The notes beneath the pieces are model-generated. The model did not search any database and had not been told where the DNA came from. It saw only the letters and a list, made by a program, of their open reading frames with translations. From contig NZ_PNXY01000024.1 of assembly GCF_002879865.1 (NCBI RefSeq), forward strand, positions 50,957-114,956: a stretch of 64,000 nt of DNA, in the 5' to 3' direction. Position numbers and translations under genes: made by a program. Source of the DNA: Paraburkholderia rhynchosiae (GTDB taxonomy: Bacteria; Pseudomonadota; Gammaproteobacteria; Burkholderiales; Burkholderiaceae). Below, piece by piece: positions 55,167 to 63,761 of this stretch (positions are counted from its first letter, which is position 1; the number at the start of each line of letters is the position of its first letter).

Positions 55167-57004
55167 AGCAGGAAACTCACGCTGAAACCGGCCACCGGCC
55201 AGTGGTTCGGGAAACGGGCTGGCTGGTACAAAGGACCGCCGATGAAAATGTCGTAGCTGATGTGCCTGAATGCACTGCCGCGCAGGCCGACCACCGCCCC
55301 GACGAGACGGCGGCCAAGCAGATTGCTGGTCCCTGGGCCGAATACTTCGCCACCATCGACACCGACATACAGCGCCTGGCCGAAACGCGGAAACGGAATC
55401 TCAAGATCATTGCGGATGAACAGGCCCTTCTCCGCAGCGAGCATCGTGTTGCCGTCGAAGCCGCGCACGGTGTAGCGGCTGCCGATCGAAAAGTATTCAG
55501 TGGGATAAAGCGTGTTGGGCGAGTTCTGCGCACGCACCGTTGCCAGATACCGCAAAGAAAAGCCCGCAATGGCAAAAGGCACACTCAACGTCGCGTCAAG
55601 TGTTTGCATCCGGTAATAGTAGGTCGGCGCGCCAATGGCCACCACGGACAGGTCCTGCTGCGCGCCGAACCACGGCACGCCCCACCGATAGGCAAGCGTG
55701 CTGTCGAGTTGCGCGGCGCCGATGTAGTGCTTGTGTTCCCAGCCGACTTCCGCATAGCTGTTGTCCCGGTGCTGAACGTCGATTTCAGTGCCATCAATAA
55801 ATGCCTGGCTAAAGCGCTTGCCGACGCGAAACTCGACCATGTTCTTCTGCACCTGATTGCGATAGAACTGGTATTCCGTCTTGACGTCAAAGGTGCTGGA
55901 CTTGCCGCTCGACACCAGCGTCGCGAATGCGCCCGCAATCTGCTGGTGGTAGTCGTACTGGCTGGCCGTGGCGGTGAACGTCCAGTTACCCCATGGAATG
56001 GAGTAGTACGCGCTGCTGCCGTGCGTACCGTACTGGCTCGTGTGCCCGTTGATGTCGTGGTTGTAGCTGACGTTAAGAAGGTCAGAGAGGCCCAGCGGAT
56101 TGTCGAGCGTCAGGCTGACGTTGCCTTGTAGTTGGCCTGTCGACTTGAGCCCGCTGTCGTCGGCGCTCACGGAGAGCGACCACGGCTTCGTGCGCTTGAC
56201 GGAGATCACGACGTCGCTTTCACCGGCCGACGGTCCGGGCACGATCTGCATCTCGACGTCCTGATTCGGCACCCGCTTCATCTGCTCGAGGCCCTGCTCG
56301 AGATTGCGCAGATTCAGGAGATCGCCCGCTCGCGTCGGGAACGCATTGCGCCATGTGCCATACGTCGATGGGTCGGCGAAGCGGATCGCGCTGATGACAC
56401 CGGGGACCAGTTGCAGTTTCAGCTTGCCGCTCGAGAGGTCCTGCGGTGCGATAACGACGCGGGTTGTCGAATAACCCTTCCCGATGATGCGCGCCATCAC
56501 GCGATGCACGATCAGATTGAGCCCCTCGCGCCCGACACATTGACCGCGATAGCGCTGGAGATAATCGTTGGCGAACATCAATTCGCCTGGGAACAGAGGA
56601 TTCGGAGAGAGCGCTCGCGTACCCGCCGACTCGACCGGATCACTCAAGCCCGGCGGCACTTCGAGCGTCAGTTCATCTACCCTGAAGCATGGTGTTTCGA
56701 CGGGGACCTTGCCGTCGTCTTTCTCCGCACGCTCGACAGGCTGAAGCGCGACGTTTGGCGCGTTGATCGCCCGCTCGCGTTCGATTGCCTGTTGCTGTGC
56801 GCGGCGACGCTGCTCCTGTTCGCCGGACTGTTCGCCGAGCGGACCCACCGCCTGCGCATGCGCGACACAGACGTGCGAAGCTGCCAGCAATGAAGCGCAC
56901 AGTGGTATGAGCCAATGCAACTTATGGGAGCGCGCGCAACGGGCGCTGCCAGATTCACGCCTCGCTTCGGGCGATAGCGCGATCCAGCTGAATCTCTTCT
57001 TCAT
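55163..57004 (-). CDS. cdiB: CdiB two-partner secretion outer-membrane transporter
   Basis: A 613-aa TpsB/Omp85-type pore that exports CdiA. A signal peptide (about 1-51; cationic start, hydrophobic LIPLCASLLAASHVCVAHA) is followed by the H1/linker region rich in Gln/Arg/Glu and two POTRA domains (about 105-265; CFRVDELTLEVPPG, NLIVHRVMARIIGKGYSTTRV). The barrel (about 275-613) contains the lid-loop motif YTVRGFDGN and ends in a Phe-containing strand (GFSVSFLL). The start ATG overlaps a TAA of an upstream open frame (TAATG). The cdiB-A-I order is of the E. coli type. Confidence 0.93.
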   Translation of the reverse strand: MKKRFSWIALSPEARRESGSARCARSHKLHWLIPLCASLLAASHVCVAHAQAVGPLGEQSGEQEQRRRAQQQAIERERAINAPNVALQPVERAEKDDGKVPVETPCFRVDELTLEVPPGLSDPVESAGTRALSPNPLFPGELMFANDYLQRYRGQCVGREGLNLIVHRVMARIIGKGYSTTRVVIAPQDLSSGKLKLQLVPGVISAIRFADPSTYGTWRNAFPTRAGDLLNLRNLEQGLEQMKRVPNQDVEMQIVPGPSAGESDVVISVKRTKPWSLSVSADDSGLKSTGQLQGNVSLTLDNPLGLSDLLNVSYNHDINGHTSQYGTHGSSAYYSIPWGNWTFTATASQYDYHQQIAGAFATLVSSGKSSTFDVKTEYQFYRNQVQKNMVEFRVGKRFSQAFIDGTEIDVQHRDNSYAEVGWEHKHYIGAAQLDSTLAYRWGVPWFGAQQDLSVVAIGAPTYYYRMQTLDATLSVPFAIAGFSLRYLATVRAQNSPNTLYPTEYFSIGSRYTVRGFDGNTMLAAEKGLFIRNDLEIPFPRFGQALYVGVDGGEVFGPGTSNLLGRRLVGAVVGLRGSAFRHISYDIFIGGPLYQPARFPNHWPVAGFSVSFLL

Positions 57005-57552
57005 TACGTCGATCTTGTTATGGCGCCGGAATCGACGCAGATGTTTTGAACGTCAAACCGGGAAGTCGTCCCGGCATACTCCGCCCGACCGGCATTGACA
57101 AACGAGCCGCCGTTCATCGAATGTCGGTTCGAATTTGCCGGCATTACTTTCGCGCGCGCGTCGCTTGAACCGAAGCGCTTTCCCATAACGCGGGATCTGA
57201 TATTCGCCGTCTGATCTTCAATTGCGCGAGGCCTAATTCCGGCGTTACCGGACATTGCAGTGACCGCATCCACGCCGAACTCACCGCCATATGGACCTGT
57301 AGAAACGTCCGTCACAGTTAGTTCGATATTGAAGGCGCAAATGTCATTCGCAGGAGTTGATCTCCTGACTGCCGCTCCGAGATGGACCGGTATGCGCATT
57401 GCATAGCCGTTATTTATCGCCGCTGCGACGAGCTTGATTTGAAATTGACGCGAACGCAGATTCTCTCGACCCGCGTTGGTTCCCCGTACGCTGCTGAACA
57501 TGCTTTGTATATCTCGCAACCTGCTCGTTGCGGCTGCTCTCGTTGGATTCAA
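57004..57552 (-). CDS. Hypothetical open frame immediately upstream of cdiB
   Basis: Up to 182 codons, not recognised. The stop overlaps the cdiB start in TAATG, and cdiB has no good ribosome site of its own, so translation of this frame could be coupled to cdiB. An internal Met at codon 52 (MRIPVHLGAAV) is another possible start. There is no signal peptide, membrane segment or motif. It may equally be a chance frame in the promoter region. Confidence 0.3.
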   Translation of the reverse strand: MNPTRAAATSRLRDIQSMFSSVRGTNAGRENLRSRQFQIKLVAAAINNGYAMRIPVHLGAAVRRSTPANDICAFNIELTVTDVSTGPYGGEFGVDAVTAMSGNAGIRPRAIEDQTANIRSRVMGKRFGSSDARAKVMPANSNRHSMNGGSFVNAGRAEYAGTTSRFDVQNICVDSGAITRST

Positions 57553-58155
57553 TCAATACGCGCGACATTTCAGGCGCAACGTTCGTATGACGAATAACGG
57601 CGTCGACCAGTAGTTCTTTAGGAAGATCTTGAAATATTTCTTTATTACGCCGCCTTCAATGACATGAACTCCGTCACTCTTTACCTGCTTCGTATTGCGG
57701 CACCACTAGCAGCACAGCGCAACAGATTAAAGTTTCTTCAAAAGCTGCCGATAAGGCGGCTTAGTCATTAAATGCAAACAAAAACGACAGTCATGCAACG
57801 CCCAACGAATGTCCGCGAGCGCAGCGCACGCACTGAGCCCATTTTCATGCTCGTAAAGCCCACTCGTGGCAAGCACCAACGTTTGCCAATCCGCTCGTGG
57901 CGGTCCACATAGCCGTGCACGACGTTGCTGTTCCTCGTTCGCCATGGCGTCGCGTTTTCGTTGCGTCCCGGGCGGCCGCTGCCAGTCCCCGAACGCCGTT
58001 CGGTCCGCAGTACCCAAGCGTCGACGCCTTCATACCAGAACCGGAGCGCCGCGCGCGCCCGGACTCGCCGACCGGTTAGACGCCCGTAGCTACCGCGCTT
58101 GTGTTCGGCGCAAACGTTCCAGCCTTCATAACAGTTCCATCCAGCAGGAGATGCA
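57553..58155. other. Divergent intergenic region between the cdi locus and the lipoprotein operon
   Basis: About 600 bp without a supported gene, more A/T-rich to the eye than its surroundings around 57600-57780. The region should hold the promoters of both divergent units. AGGAG at 58146-58150 is the ribosome site of the CsgG-like gene. GCCGCCTT near 57650 and AAGGCGGC near 57750 form an inverted pair. The overlapping minus-strand frames here have no recognisable product. Confidence 0.35.
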
Positions 58156-58830
58156 ATGAATTCGACCAGAAAGTACGGCGCCGTACTCGCCGCCGCCATC
58201 GTCGCATTGAGCGGTTGCGCAACGGAGTCGTCGCGCTCGCTTCCGATAGCGCCAGCCGCCAGCGTGCAGAGACCGGCTGTCGGCAAGACGGTTCAGATCG
58301 CGGTTGGGAAGTTCGACAACCGCTCGAGCTATATGCGGGGCATCTTCTCGGACGGCATCGACCGTTTGGGTGGCCAGTCCAGAACCATCCTTATCACGTC
58401 GCTCCAGCAAAGCGGACGCTTCAACGTGCTCGATCGCGACAACCTCGACGAAATCCGTCAAGAAGCGGAGTTCACGAAGAAGGCTCAAATCATCAAGGGC
58501 GCGAACTATGTCATCACGGGCGACGTGACCGAATTCGGCCGCAAGGAAGTCGGCGATCATCAGTTCTTCGGCATCCTCGGTAGCGGCAGGAACCAGGTAG
58601 CGTACGCGAAGGTGAGCCTCAACGTGGTCGATACGACGACGTCTGAAGTCGTGGCATCGAGTCAAGGTGCGGGGGAGTTCAGCCTGTCTAACCGGGAAAT
58701 CATCGGCTTCGGCGGCACGGCGAGCTATGACTCCACGCTGAACGGCAAGGTGCTCGATCTGGCGATCCAGGAAGCGGTCAACCATCTGGCCGACCAGGTC
58801 GACGCGGGCGCGCGCAAAGCTGCACGCTAA
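58156..58830 (+). CDS. CsgG/HfaB family lipoprotein
   Basis: A 224-aa lipoprotein with lipobox ALSGC (Cys21). The CsgG-type core includes IAVGKFDNRSSY, GGQSRTILITSLQQSGRFNVLDRDNL and GANYVITGDVTEFG. CsgG is the curli export pore; this shorter group accompanies DUF4810 and DUF799 lipoproteins and has no curli genes nearby, so it is more likely part of an envelope lipoprotein complex. A strong ribosome site (AGGAG) precedes the ATG. Confidence 0.88.
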   Translation: MNSTRKYGAVLAAAIVALSGCATESSRSLPIAPAASVQRPAVGKTVQIAVGKFDNRSSYMRGIFSDGIDRLGGQSRTILITSLQQSGRFNVLDRDNLDEIRQEAEFTKKAQIIKGANYVITGDVTEFGRKEVGDHQFFGILGSGRNQVAYAKVSLNVVDTTTSEVVASSQGAGEFSLSNREIIGFGGTASYDSTLNGKVLDLAIQEAVNHLADQVDAGARKAAR

Positions 58831-58901
58831 GCGGGGCGCGCGATCGCATCCGATCCGTCACTCGCGCTTCACCAAAATAATTCACGCTAACGGGGTTCCA
58901 G

Positions 58902-59270
58902 ATGAAATACACCGGCCAGATTCGGGGAATCTGCTTGTCAGTCACAGCAGCGGCGCTGCTGCTTTCCGGGTGCGCGAACACCAGCACGCCCCCGCTCTAT
59001 CAATGGACCGGCTATCAGCCGGCGGTCTACGACTATCTAAAGGGCGAAAAGGCCCCGCAGGAAGAGATCGATGCACTCGAAAAAGCGGTCCAGCAGATTC
59101 GCGCGAAGGGCAACACGCCGCCGCCTGGCTTTCATGCGCAGTTGGGCATGCTGTACGCGACTGTCGGCAACGACGGTCAGGCCATGCAGGAATTCGATGC
59201 CGAGAAACAGCTGTTTCCCGAGTCGTCGACCTATATGGATTTCCTGATGAAGAAGCCGAAACAACAATAA
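58902..59270 (+). CDS. DUF4810 domain-containing lipoprotein
   Basis: A 122-aa lipoprotein (lipobox LLLSGC, Cys24). LYQWTGYQPAVYDYLKG is the typical DUF4810 start, followed by a helical part with a TPR-like run (GFHAQLGMLYATVGNDGQAM). Second gene of the three-lipoprotein set, 71 bp after the CsgG-like gene and 14 bp before the DUF799 gene. Function unknown. Confidence 0.87.
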   Translation: MKYTGQIRGICLSVTAAALLLSGCANTSTPPLYQWTGYQPAVYDYLKGEKAPQEEIDALEKAVQQIRAKGNTPPPGFHAQLGMLYATVGNDGQAMQEFDAEKQLFPESSTYMDFLMKKPKQQ

Positions 59271-59284
59271 GCGAGCGAGCCGAT

Positions 59285-59953
59285 ATGTCCAAGTTCCTTT
59301 CTCTCAAGCTCTGGTTTGCCCTGTCCACAGTCGCGCTGCTCGCGGCGTGCGCGCAGCAGCCCGTGAAGCACGCCGATTACACGGCCTTCAAGAATGCGCG
59401 TCCGCGCTCGATCCTCATTCTGCCGCCTGACAACACCACGACCGACGTGCAGGCCTCGAACAGCATGATGTCGCAGATGACCATGCCTCTCGCCGAAGCC
59501 GGCTACTACGTTGTGCCAGTCGCCGTAATGGAAGAGACATTCAAGCAGAACGGCCTGACGACAGCGGGTGATATCCAGCAGACGTCACCCGCCAAGCTGC
59601 GTGAGATTTTCGGCGCGGATGCGGTGCTGTATTCGAAGATCACGCAATACGGCACGTCGTACCGAGTGCTGGACAGCGTGACGGTGGTCTCGGCATCGGC
59701 AAAGCTCGTCGACCTGAAATCGGGCGATGTGCTCTGGCAAGGCAGCGCAACCGCCAACAGTAATGAAGGCAACAACAGTGGCGGCGGCGGCCTGATCGGC
59801 ATGCTGGTAGTGGCGGCGATCAAGCAGATCTCGAACTCGCTGACCGACAAGAGCCACCACATCGCCGGCGTCACGAGTTATCGTCTGCTGCAGGCGGGGC
59901 CGCCGCGCGGTCTGCTCTATGGCCCGCGATCGCCGAAGTACGGCACCGACTGA
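59285..59953 (+). CDS. DUF799 (GNA1162-type) lipoprotein
   Basis: A 222-aa lipoprotein (lipobox ALLAAC, Cys22). RPRSILILPPDNTTTDV, AGYYVVPVAVMEETFKQNGL and KLREIFGADAVLYSKITQYG are DUF799 signatures; the Neisseria antigen GNA1162 belongs to this family. The ATG at 59285 was chosen because an upstream in-frame start lies inside the DUF4810 gene. With the two preceding genes it forms a conserved lipoprotein operon. Confidence 0.88.
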   Translation: MSKFLSLKLWFALSTVALLAACAQQPVKHADYTAFKNARPRSILILPPDNTTTDVQASNSMMSQMTMPLAEAGYYVVPVAVMEETFKQNGLTTAGDIQQTSPAKLREIFGADAVLYSKITQYGTSYRVLDSVTVVSASAKLVDLKSGDVLWQGSATANSNEGNNSGGGGLIGMLVVAAIKQISNSLTDKSHHIAGVTSYRLLQAGPPRGLLYGPRSPKYGTD

Positions 59954-60403
59954 TTGCAGGAAGTAGGGATGGCTTTTGCGATGGGGGCCTGCGAGGCGGT
60001 CCGTGATCGTCTCGCGCTTCATTGCGCGGTTTGATGGGTGCGCATGCCGCGCTTAAGGTAACGGCACGGCAGATGGCTGCCTCAACCGGGTGCCTGCGAG
60101 TGTTTGCCGGTTCATGCGCGTTCCACTCGAGGTCCCACTGCGAGCCAAGCCAGATTTGTTTGCCAACGGCAAGACACCGGAGAGGTGGAATCTCGATAGA
60201 ATCAGCGCGTTAGAGAATGGCGCCAGACAGCTTTCTTTTGCGAGGAACGAGGCGTGGTTGTTGCGACGGTGCATTCGATCCGCGAACCGGCGCGCCAAGG
60301 GCAGCCGACTTCCGCATGTAGCAGGTATGCTCCGAAAAGCGTCGCAGTGAAAAGCAGCTAGTAGCAAAGAAAACGGTAACACTCACACTCTTGGGAGATC
60401 CGC
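59954..60403. other. Intergenic region upstream of GlsB-family gene
   Basis: 450 bp. Small open frames on both strands (for example 60090-60350) have no recognisable product. A GGGAG ribosome site lies near 60391-60396 before the ATG at 60404. No convincing terminator, tRNA or promoter was identified. Confidence 0.3.
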
Positions 60404-60655
60404 ATGCTTTCCTTCATTGGTACGGTAATCGTAGGGTTCGTCGTGGGATTGATTGCGCGGGCGGTGAAACCCGGGAACGACAAAATGGGTCTTATCATGA
60501 CCATCATCCTCGGCATTGCCGGCTCGCTGATTGCGGGCTATGTCGGGCGTGCGCTGGGCTGGTACCAACCAGGGCAGGCGGCGGGCTGGGTCGCTTCGGT
60601 GATTGGCGCGATGGTCCTACTGGTCGTTTATGGACTGGTCCGTCGGCGGAGTTAA
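60404..60655 (+). CDS. GlsB/YeaQ/YmgE family small membrane protein
   Basis: An 83-aa protein of the transglycosylase-associated group. Three hydrophobic segments (FIGTVIVGFVVGLIARAVKP, MGLIMTIILGIAGSLIAGYV, ASVIGAMVLLVVYGLV) match the family plan, with conserved Gly residues. The family is often stress-induced; its role is unclear. Confidence 0.92.
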   Translation: MLSFIGTVIVGFVVGLIARAVKPGNDKMGLIMTIILGIAGSLIAGYVGRALGWYQPGQAAGWVASVIGAMVLLVVYGLVRRRS

Positions 60656-60695
60656 TTTCCGCGCAGGGACAGGTCTACGGTGGCGATAACGAAGT

Positions 60696-60719
60696 GGCCC
60701 GCTCGCGTGAAAGCGGGCC
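60696..60719. repeat. 8-bp hairpin downstream of GlsB-family gene
   Basis: GGCCCGCT at 60696-60703 and AGCGGGCC at 60712-60719 with an 8-base loop. It lacks a T run on either strand; a possible factor-dependent end or stabilising hairpin. Confidence 0.4.
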
Positions 60720-60794
60720 CGGCAGGTTAGAGCGAGATCAGATCTAATTTGCAAAGAACCAGGCCGGTTCGCCCGCAACCCCGCATTCGCCGGT

Positions 60795-61145
60795 TCAGCG
60801 CGAAAGATCGAATCCAAGCTGCGCACGCCCGAGCGGCGTCATATCGCTTTCCTGCGCGCGGCCAATGAAGTCCGTCTCGAAGTGGTCCGCGGGAAAATCC
60901 GGTGGGCTTTCGCCGCGCAAAAAACTCGGTAATTGACGCTTCAGATAAGCCTCGTTTTTCGCATACCACGGCGCCGATGAGATAGACATCACGTTGCTAT
61001 AGCCGTTGCCGCGATGCGCGTTCTCGACCGAATGCACGACGTCACTGTGCCAAAAGACCGCGTCGTCGGCCTGCATGTGCGCAATGGGCGTGACGGCCTC
61101 GAGCAGCAAGCTGTGCCACTCTGGCTTGATCGATAGCGCGCGGGC
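60795..61145 (-). pseudogene. DUF1479 protein, C-terminal remnant
   Basis: About 112 codons of the end of a DUF1479 (non-haem iron dioxygenase-like) protein: HMQADDAVFWHSDVVHSVEN, NGYSNVMSISSAPWYAKNEA and SPPDFPADHFETDFIGRA. The family normally has more than 400 residues, so about three quarters of the gene is missing. Homology starts near SIKPEWHSLLLEAV (61133); the open frame upstream runs antisense through the AraC remnant. One of the iron-ligand His (WHSDVVHSV) remains. Confidence 0.7.
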
Positions 61146-61147
61146 GG

Positions 61148-61876
61148 ATGGATGCGTTGCTCGATGAGTCGCCGCGCGTATGGCTCGGCGCGGTGCTGGA
61201 CGTGCTCGCGCAGCTTGCGGAGGTGGAGTCTGAATCGTTGGCGTCGCCAGCTGCGCATAGGCGGGGAGCGCAGGCTGGGCAAACGGAAGGGAACGGACAG
61301 CAGCACGGACATGGGCAGCGGGTCGCAGCGGCTCGGCAAGCGGCGCGAACTGCTGGCGCGGCGAGAGCAATTGGATTCGCAGAATCCGCGGAAGTCGGCC
61401 CACGAACCGGCAGCGGGCGCGCCGTCGCGCCGGGCGGCAGTGCCTCCGAGGCGGAGCGCCTGAACCGTGTGCTCGATCTGCTCGACCGGCGCTTTCACGA
61501 GCCGTCGCGCATTGCAGAGCTTTGCGAGCTCGCCAACCTGTCCGAACGCTCGTTGCACCGCTACTTCGTGCGGCAGGTAGGCGAAAGCGTCGGACGCTAT
61601 CTAAGCCGGTTACGAATCGGCTACGCGACGCGGCATCTGACGGACACCACATGGCCTGTCGCGCTGATCGCCACAAAAGCCGGCTTCCCGAATCTCTCCA
61701 ATTTCAATCGACAGTTTCTGTCCGCACGCGGCATGACGCCGAGTGCCTATCGACGCTTCTTCGAAACTCACGGCCACCCGCCAAAAGATGCGACGACGAC
61801 GCCGCACAATTTAGAAACGCGTCCGCCGTCGCTTGAACGGTCAGGACGACGGCAACGACGCACGCCATCGGCTTGA
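61148..61876 (+). pseudogene. AraC-family regulator, 5'-truncated
   Basis: Up to 242 codons. The C-terminal part (about residues 100-205) has both helix-turn-helix units: IAELCELANLSERSLHRYFV and ALIATKAGFPNLSNFNRQFL, ending TPSAYRRFF. The N-terminal cupin domain typical of this subgroup is absent; the frame begins in its connecting helix (DALLDESPRVWLGAVLDVL). A Gln/Gly/Ala-rich stretch of about 55 residues is inserted before the DNA-binding part. It may still be expressed as a DNA-binding fragment, but looks like a remnant. Confidence 0.6.
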
Positions 61877-61926
61877 ATTAGTGTTACAACGGGCGGCGCA
61901 TGACGCACCGCGCGTCGACAAACAAC

Positions 61927-61960
61927 AACGCCCCAACGGTGCAACCCGTTGGGGCGTTTT
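61927..61960. terminator. Bidirectional intrinsic terminator downstream of gltA
   Basis: A perfect 12-bp stem (AACGCCCCAACG with CGTTGGGGCGTT) and an 8-base loop. It is followed by TT on the plus strand (GGCGTTTTGC) and by GTTGTTTG on the minus strand. It can end gltA transcription and also the AraC remnant from the other side. Confidence 0.75.
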
Positions 61961-62032
61961 GCTCTTAAGCCTTCGATTCCGCTTCAGCCCGCAACAAACC
62001 AACCACTACGGACCAGGCAGACTCAAGCCCGA

Positions 62033-63334
62033 TCAACGTTGCGCGATCGGCTTGGCTTCACGCGGCGTGTCGCCGATGAACAACTGACGCGGACGGCCAA
62101 TCTTCTGCTCCGGATCGGCGATCATTTCGTTCCACTGCGCAATCCAGCCGACCGTACGCGCCATCGCAAAGATACACGTGAACATCGACGTCGGAATGCC
62201 CAACGCGCGCTGCACGATGCCCGAGTAGAAATCGACGTTCGGATACAGCTTGCGCGACACGAAGTACTCGTCTTCCAGCGCGATCTTTTCGAGTGCCATG
62301 GCCAGCTTGAACAGCGGGTCGTCGTGCAGACCCAGTTCGTTCAACACTTCGTAACAGGTTTCGCGCATCAACTTCGCGCGCGGATCGTAGTTTTTGTAGA
62401 CGCGGTGGCCGAAGCCCATCAGCTTCACGCCCGAGTTCTTGTCCTTCACCTGCTTGATGAACTCGGGAATGTTGTCGACCGAGCCGATTTCTTCCAGCAT
62501 GTTCAGCGCGGCTTCGTTCGCGCCGCCGTGCGCCGGGCCCCACAGACAGGCGATACCGGCTGCGATACAGGCGAACGGATTCGCGCCCGACGAACCGGCG
62601 AGACGCACGGTCGAGGTCGATGCATTCTGTTCGTGATCCGCGTGCAGGATCAGGATACGGTCCAGAGCGCGCACGAGCACGTCATTGACCTTGTAGTCCT
62701 CGCACGGGTTCGAGAACATCAGGTGCATGAAGTTCGCGCTGTACGACAGGTTGTTGCGCGGGTACGCAAACGGCTGGCCGATGCTGTACTTGTACGCCAT
62801 GGCGACGAGCGTCGGCAGCTTCGCGATCATGCGGATAGCCGACACTTCACGGTGACGCGGATTGTTGATGTCCAGCGAGTCGTGGTAGAACGCCGACAGT
62901 GCGCCAACTGCGGCGACCAGAATCGCCATCGGGTGCGCGTCACGACGGAAGCCGCGGAAGAAGAAGTGCACTTGCTCATGCACCATCGTGTGATTCGTGA
63001 CGGTCTTCACGAACTCGTCCTTCTGCTGTACGTTGGGCAGTTCGCCCTTCAGCAGCAGGTAGCACGTCTCGAGGAAGTCGGCGTTTTCCGCGAGGTTGTC
63101 GATCGGGTAGCCGCGGTACAGCAGTTCGCCCTTATCGCCGTCGATGTAGGTGATTGCCGAATTGCACGCCGCCGTCGACATGAAGCCAGGGTCGTACGTA
63201 AACTTGCCGGTCTGGCCGTACAGTTTGCGGATGTCGATCACGTCCGGGCCGAGAGTGCCCTTGTAAATCGGCATTTCAACGCTCGGCGAATTGTCGCTGA
63301 ACGATAGCGTGGCTTTAACATCTGACGGGGTCAT
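62033..63334 (-). CDS. gltA: Citrate synthase
   Basis: A 433-aa type II citrate synthase condensing acetyl-CoA with oxaloacetate. Active-site residues are in LILHADHEQNAS, WGPAHGGANEAAL, MGFGHRVYKNYDPRA (His) and the Asp in NVDFYSG. The N terminus matches the proteobacterial NADH-sensitive type. A GAGG ribosome site precedes the start. It follows sdhE after 72 bp. Confidence 0.98.
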   Translation of the reverse strand: MTPSDVKATLSFSDNSPSVEMPIYKGTLGPDVIDIRKLYGQTGKFTYDPGFMSTAACNSAITYIDGDKGELLYRGYPIDNLAENADFLETCYLLLKGELPNVQQKDEFVKTVTNHTMVHEQVHFFFRGFRRDAHPMAILVAAVGALSAFYHDSLDINNPRHREVSAIRMIAKLPTLVAMAYKYSIGQPFAYPRNNLSYSANFMHLMFSNPCEDYKVNDVLVRALDRILILHADHEQNASTSTVRLAGSSGANPFACIAAGIACLWGPAHGGANEAALNMLEEIGSVDNIPEFIKQVKDKNSGVKLMGFGHRVYKNYDPRAKLMRETCYEVLNELGLHDDPLFKLAMALEKIALEDEYFVSRKLYPNVDFYSGIVQRALGIPTSMFTCIFAMARTVGWIAQWNEMIADPEQKIGRPRQLFIGDTPREAKPIAQR

Positions 63335-63406
63335 AGCACATCCTCAATCGAAGTATGGAAACAGGGTTTCGATAATTGCACGCCTGGAACAACGCACTCG
63401 CGGCGC

Positions 63407-63679
63407 TCAAGCGTTGCGCAGCAGCTCCAGGACCCGGAGCACATCCGGGTCGGCAAGCTCGCCTTCAGGTTCCTTGCGCGCGAGAAGCAAGTCCATCAGG
63501 TCGTTATCGCTCAGCTCGAGCAGGCGCGTAAGTGCGCCCACGTCGGCATCGCTGAGGTCATGCTCATATCGGCTGAAAAAACGTTCAAAGATCAGATCGT
63601 TTTCCAGCAGGCCCCGCCGAGCGCGCCAGCGAAGACGCGCGCGGCGGAGAGGGTCGGACTGATGCGATGGATCGTTCAT
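63407..63679 (-). CDS. sdhE: Succinate dehydrogenase assembly factor SdhE
   Basis: A 90-aa factor that promotes covalent FAD attachment to SdhA (Sdh5/YgfY family). The key motif RRGLLEND (RGxxE) is present, followed by the helical core (LIFERFFSRYEHDLSDAD). It lies between sdhB and gltA, as expected. Confidence 0.94.
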   Translation of the reverse strand: MNDPSHQSDPLRRARLRWRARRGLLENDLIFERFFSRYEHDLSDADVGALTRLLELSDNDLMDLLLARKEPEGELADPDVLRVLELLRNA

Positions 63680-63761
63680 GTCAGTACGTGCGGGGCCGCT
63701 CCCAAGCGTACTAACCGCCCCGGCGGGGGCAGCGAACGATAGTGAGCGCGGGGTTATTCAT

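Noticed and set aside
57727..58286. Overlapping minus-strand frames (57727-58017 and 57768-58286)
   Set aside because: They overlap each other and the start of the CsgG-like gene, and contain no recognisable domain or ribosome site.
60090..60350. 86-codon frame upstream of the GlsB-family gene
   Set aside because: No family resemblance and no ribosome site; the opposite strand is equally open, as expected by chance.
59954..60403. tRNA gene or attachment site
   Set aside because: No cloverleaf with a GGTTCGAATCC-type T arm could be built; no direct repeat bounding the accessory region was found by eye.
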